34,405 nucleotides of DNA from Bacteroidales bacterium UBA6244. GTDB taxonomy: Bacteria > Bacteroidota > Bacteroidia > Bacteroidales > F082. A program made the position numbers and the translations under genes. This document shows positions 32,401 through 34,405 of the stretch, in pieces (positions within the stretch are counted from its first letter, which is position 1; every line of letters begins with the position of its first letter). A model generated the notes under the pieces. That model was given only the letters and a program-made list of their open reading frames with translations, searched no databases and was not told the origin of the DNA. The stretch is taken from assembly GCA_002440885.1 (NCBI GenBank), contig DJVY01000078.1, forward strand, positions 3,824 through 38,228, given 5' to 3'.

Positions 32401-33185
32401 ATAAAAACCCGCTCGAAGCCATAATTTACAGGGATTCCTGTTACTTCATCCAAGGTGGTGCCATCGTAGCTAAAAAGTTTTCCATATTGTTGATTGGGTT
32501 CATTGGCTACCAGGAGCAAAGGATATCCTGTTGTGTTTGATGAAATGGCGAGCCAGTTGATGTCTGTGTTAAGTCCAGCCACAGTGCTGGTATCCAAATC
32601 AAAAACTATATTTTGAGAACCATAGGTAGCCGTGTCGTTCATGCGGACAAGGACGTTTTTAAGTCCAACGTAGATCCACGAGTCAGACATAGCGATGGCT
32701 GAGGTAGCGGTGTTTGTGCTATAGTCCGGGTCAAGTTGATTGAGTAAATAGCCATCGTATATTGTTTTGAAAGTGCCGCTGTCACCGTTGTCGTAGCTAA
32801 CAACAGAGCTGGTCAGCGTGCCACCTTGCTCTGCCGTAAGCACTGCTACCCACCCATTCCAGTTGGTGAGCACGCGGGTAGCCCCACCGCCCCAGCCACG
32901 GCGTATAACGCCGGTGGTGTATTCCAGCGAATCAGATGGAAAGGGGGCTGTCCAGTTGCCACAGTAGTCATCGCTGTAGAAAATGCTGGCAGGTGTTTCT
33001 ACTGCTGAGAATAACCTGTTGGTAGAATAGGCCCAGCTGAAGTCGCGACTAGCTCCACCATAAAGTCCTAAATTTACCACTTCACTTGAGCTTTGTGCCC
33101 ATGCGGCTGTAGTTGTCATCAGAATGAGGGCAAGGATGAAGTTGCGCATCTTTCCGGCACTTTTTTGTGTAATAATTGATTTCAT
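29424..33185 (-). CDS. Secreted Asp-box beta-propeller protein with type IX secretion C-terminal domain
   Basis: A 1253-aa exported protein. A signal peptide is visible (MRNFILALILMTTTAAWAQ, residues 13-31); an in-frame ATG at 33149 would start exactly there. Residues about 35-740 contain Asp-box motifs of the S-x-D-x-G-x-[ST]-[WY] type at 289, 339, 536, 597 and 653, as in sialidase, xyloglucanase and VPS10-type propellers. No catalytic sialidase set is evident. Residues about 745-1010 match a common Bacteroidota extracellular module (SWHYITPPV at 841 and GWNLIGNGFPSAIDW at 928). The last 75 residues (IYNMNGSVVQS, then NGTYAVVLSSGSRIITTKI) form a type A T9SS sorting domain that ends in a basic residue. 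The protein should be exported by the T9SS and attached to the surface or released. Its ligand is unknown. Confidence 0.87.
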   Translation of the reverse strand: MKSIITQKSAGKMRNFILALILMTTTAAWAQSSSEVVNLGLYGGASRDFSWAYSTNRLFSAVETPASIFYSDDYCGNWTAPFPSDSLEYTTGVIRRGWGGGATRVLTNWNGWVAVLTAEQGGTLTSSVVSYDNGDSGTFKTIYDGYLLNQLDPDYSTNTATSAIAMSDSWIYVGLKNVLVRMNDTATYGSQNIVFDLDTSTVAGLNTDINWLAISSNTTGYPLLLVANEPNQQYGKLFSYDGTTLDEVTGIPVNYGFERVFIHPEDVSLDTIIVSAYETTIGQRKIFRSFDGGLSWTDITPGGMGTNWALQNADYNPGWEILMPQSNGLRLSFPGVDKSDDLGNTWSAHMLEDNATATHPTDTNYVVGSKNKGPQLSINGASGTFVNAVNEGHEAVSITKIAQKNTDIYYVATKAGLGYTDAYKDPTVVGVDNWRTPHGDFPISGVGTDAGVSSVAINPNDELHVIAGGTAGFYVTTTGATGFSLVTPVNWDSGAQRDFRVNDIKFITSDTIVAVTGHGDNVNLEPAYEYGHIWVSFDGGASWSKSVPTDVDGSGIPVSFKEGNAIVVGFGTADTIIYVGTGYWQDTPKDEGLLWKSEDLGISWSFVNYGPTGQNGGETHMKIYDLDVHPNPDSNQVLYIASGENLDYAFCRSIDGGTTYSYLNVSGHGAFSSVLVNKLDPEIISVSARRNLFRYNRVLASTTTVFTGLPGEFVPDLETGSTILGTTRGLFKLNETPGTITTIWNGIGDWTDVSRWSNGVPYEICNAVIESGKVTVDYNGQVYNLEAAPETSLTIASGIELNIDGDFILEADTNGYASFIDEGTLTVAGDITVQKYIAQDSWHYITPPVQGATANDFFGLYLKYWDEPTNQWIYITEPTEELLAGKGYGSWSSSGSTGDVVLSFAGTLTTGNYSPTLTLSGDPSMNYGWNLIGNGFPSAIDWGTDNDPNSDFNLTDLDNTIYFWNGTQYATYNPSGNGGDGLGTNGATRYTASAQGFYVHANAANPQITIPQSARLHHDQPFLTPQSFTDGQLKIYVNSDSYGDETVVEFNENATEGFDSQFDAYKLAGIGQAPQIYFVTASDQLAVNTLPFTGEFMSLPLYFAAGTPGNHVISVEGTEGFEAEVMISLEDQLEETITNLRQQPEYTFYGSPSDDPGRFLLHFDVSTVGTATANEEHISVYIIGDILVIQDLTGDNLQSWQLKIYNMNGSVVQSSSLASGYKSEIPVRFSNGTYAVVLSSGSRIITTKITVVR

Positions 33186-33263
33186 AGGTTATTGGTATTT
33201 ATAATTCTCTAATTTTGATTTTATTTTATCGAATATTGGCATATAGAATCCTTCTTTTTGCGA

Positions 33264-33295
33264 CAAATGTATCATACAACCTACCTGTCAAACAA
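33264..33295 (-). promoter_or_regulatory. Predicted promoter for the secreted propeller protein operon
   Basis: TACATTTG on the minus strand (33264-33271) matches TAnnTTTG, with TTG at 33293-33295 (spacer 21) or TTTG at 33289-33292 (spacer 17). The ATG lies 78 bases downstream, so the mRNA would have a leader of about 70 bases. The rest of the 220-base divergent gap (33186-33405) must also contain the promoter of the plus-strand TPR gene, which I could not place. Confidence 0.58.
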
Positions 33296-33405
33296 GGTAT
33301 AATTAGGGAACGGTGGCTTTCGGTTTGTCAACGGTAAAAAGATTTAGGGAATTGAGTTTGAAAGTGTATCAACATTGTGATAAGTTCTAAGAGGCAATCC
33401 AAAAG

Positions 33406-34405
33406 ATGATAAAAGTTAATTTGCTTATGAAAAATGGTCAGCGTCTGTTGCTAAATTACTGCGTCTTGGTGGTGCTGATGTTTTTTTTCCTTTTGGGGAA
33501 GGCGCAAAAGACTCCTGTCGACAGCCTTAAGCAGGTGTTGTCGGAGTACCATAACAAGGCTCAGTTGCCTACACGCGGTTCGGTAAAAGCGGCCATTTTT
33601 CTATCTGATTTCTACAGCAAAGTTTCGCTTGACTCGGCTACACTTTATGCCCGACTTGGCAAGCAGTTGGCCATGGAACTTGAGTACGATACCGGTATAG
33701 CCATTGCCTACAACATGATTGGTATGTCGTTTTTGAGCAGTGGTAAATACGATAGTGCCTATCCTTACATGGATACTGCCCTGATGCTTTTCGGCAATAT
33801 GAACGATACCACAGGATTGGTTTTTGTGCGCAATAACCTGGCTGTGGCCTATATGCGAAAAGGACTGTATACCGAAGCCATCGCGCTCTACCACGATAAC
33901 CTGAACGTGGCCAAACAACGTGGTGAATTACAAAATATGTTGCTCACTTATAACAACATAGGTATAGCTTATTTCGATTGGAAAAAATATGATGAAGCTT
34001 TTAGATACTATCAGTTGGCGCTTCAAGTGGTTGACAGTCTCGGTAATGACACCAGAAAAGGGGCTATTTTAAACAATCTTGGCGAACTTTTCCTTGAGAA
34101 AGGTGATCCGGAGAAAGCACTGACCTATTTCACAGATGCGCTAAGAATACACAGGATGGAAGGACGTCAGCGTTCGGTTATGATTTCGATGATGAATATT
34201 TCGGATATTTACATGCAGCAGGGTAAATCTGATGAGGCGCTCAGCTATCTTACCGAAGCACTGGCAATTAGCCAAAGAATCCCCGATCACTACAATGCGG
34301 CTTTGTTAAATATTCGCATCGGGAGGTACTATCTTTCTAAAGAAGAGGTAAGCAAAGCCTACCGTTTTCTGTCGGATGGCTTGTCGCTGGCACAGGAAAA
34401 CAAAC
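33406..34405 (+). CDS. TPR-repeat protein (partial, 3' end outside window)
   Basis: The only plus-strand gene. I translated it directly: 333 codons stay open from ATG 33406 to the right edge. An in-frame ATG at 33427 is an equally good start. A signal or membrane helix follows (CVLVVLMFFFLLGKAQ, about residues 19-34), then tetratricopeptide repeats: AIAYNMIGMSFLSSGKYDSA, LAVAYMRKGLYTEAIALYHD, YNNIGIAYFDWKKYDEAFRY, LNNLGELFLEKGDPEKALTY and SDIYMQQGKSDEALSYL. Exported TPR regions with this spacing are common in Bacteroidota as the input part of sensor kinases or LuxR-type regulators. The C-terminal domain is cut off, so that remains a guess. It is divergent from the secreted protein gene and shares its 220-base intergenic region. 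Confidence 0.88.
   Translation, partial: MIKVNLLMKNGQRLLLNYCVLVVLMFFFLLGKAQKTPVDSLKQVLSEYHNKAQLPTRGSVKAAIFLSDFYSKVSLDSATLYARLGKQLAMELEYDTGIAIAYNMIGMSFLSSGKYDSAYPYMDTALMLFGNMNDTTGLVFVRNNLAVAYMRKGLYTEAIALYHDNLNVAKQRGELQNMLLTYNNIGIAYFDWKKYDEAFRYYQLALQVVDSLGNDTRKGAILNNLGELFLEKGDPEKALTYFTDALRIHRMEGRQRSVMISMMNISDIYMQQGKSDEALSYLTEALAISQRIPDHYNAALLNIRIGRYYLSKEEVSKAYRFLSDGLSLAQENK

Noticed and set aside
33601..33918. A 105-codon minus-strand frame near the right end
   Set aside because: It lies opposite the TPR coding sequence, whose repeats are clear on the plus strand.
1..34405. Transposons, prophage, integrons or tRNA-associated islands
   Set aside because: No transposase, integrase, terminal inverted repeats or tRNA genes were seen, and gene content is mostly housekeeping or signalling.

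Overview
The window looks like a chromosomal segment from a member of the Bacteroidota, probably a Bacteroidales/Marinilabiliales-like lineage; that finer placement is inference. The evidence is a ParC of Bacteroidales type, a short (287 aa) primary sigma factor, a secreted protein with a type IX secretion C-terminal domain, several upstream sequences matching the Bacteroidota -7 element TAnnTTTG, and gene starts without strong Shine-Dalgarno sequences. Nineteen protein genes are supported. All but the last lie on the minus strand, so the map is read from right to left for transcription. No rRNA, tRNA, CRISPR array or insertion sequence was recognised. No gene-free stretch exceeds 300 bases; the longest is the 220-base divergent gap at 33186-33405.

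Layout from left to right: a topoisomerase IV A subunit cut by the left edge (1-2563); a membrane-anchored BatA/VWA protein with its own promoter (2647-4662); a six-gene signalling operon (4758-18100) made of four hybrid histidine kinases followed by CheR and CheB; a PD-(D/E)XK nuclease with an inactivated helicase fold, a MurU-like nucleotidyltransferase and an AmgK-RapZ fusion kinase in an overlapping operon (18211-23238); a thioesterase and ribulose-phosphate epimerase pair (23355-24544); the housekeeping block rpoD, pnp, rpsO (24596-28255); an HdeD/DUF308-like membrane protein (28441-28959); a small CTERM-like membrane protein and a 1253-aa secreted Asp-box propeller protein (29120-33185); and a divergent TPR protein cut by the right edge (33406-34405).

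The most unusual block is 4758-18100. Two soluble receiver-kinase-receiver proteins flank two large membrane sensors (dCache or helical sensor, several HAMP units, GAF, a long coiled coil, kinase, three receivers). CheR and CheB follow with overlapping or abutting genes. No MCP, CheA, CheW or CheY is present in the window. The two membrane kinases share a 28-residue coiled-coil repeat with Glu-Glu pairs. I propose, as inference only, that this repeat could be the methylation substrate of the linked CheR/CheB. The AmgK-RapZ/MurU pair is a second noteworthy unit: it suggests cell-wall amino-sugar recycling with a built-in sugar-sensing domain.
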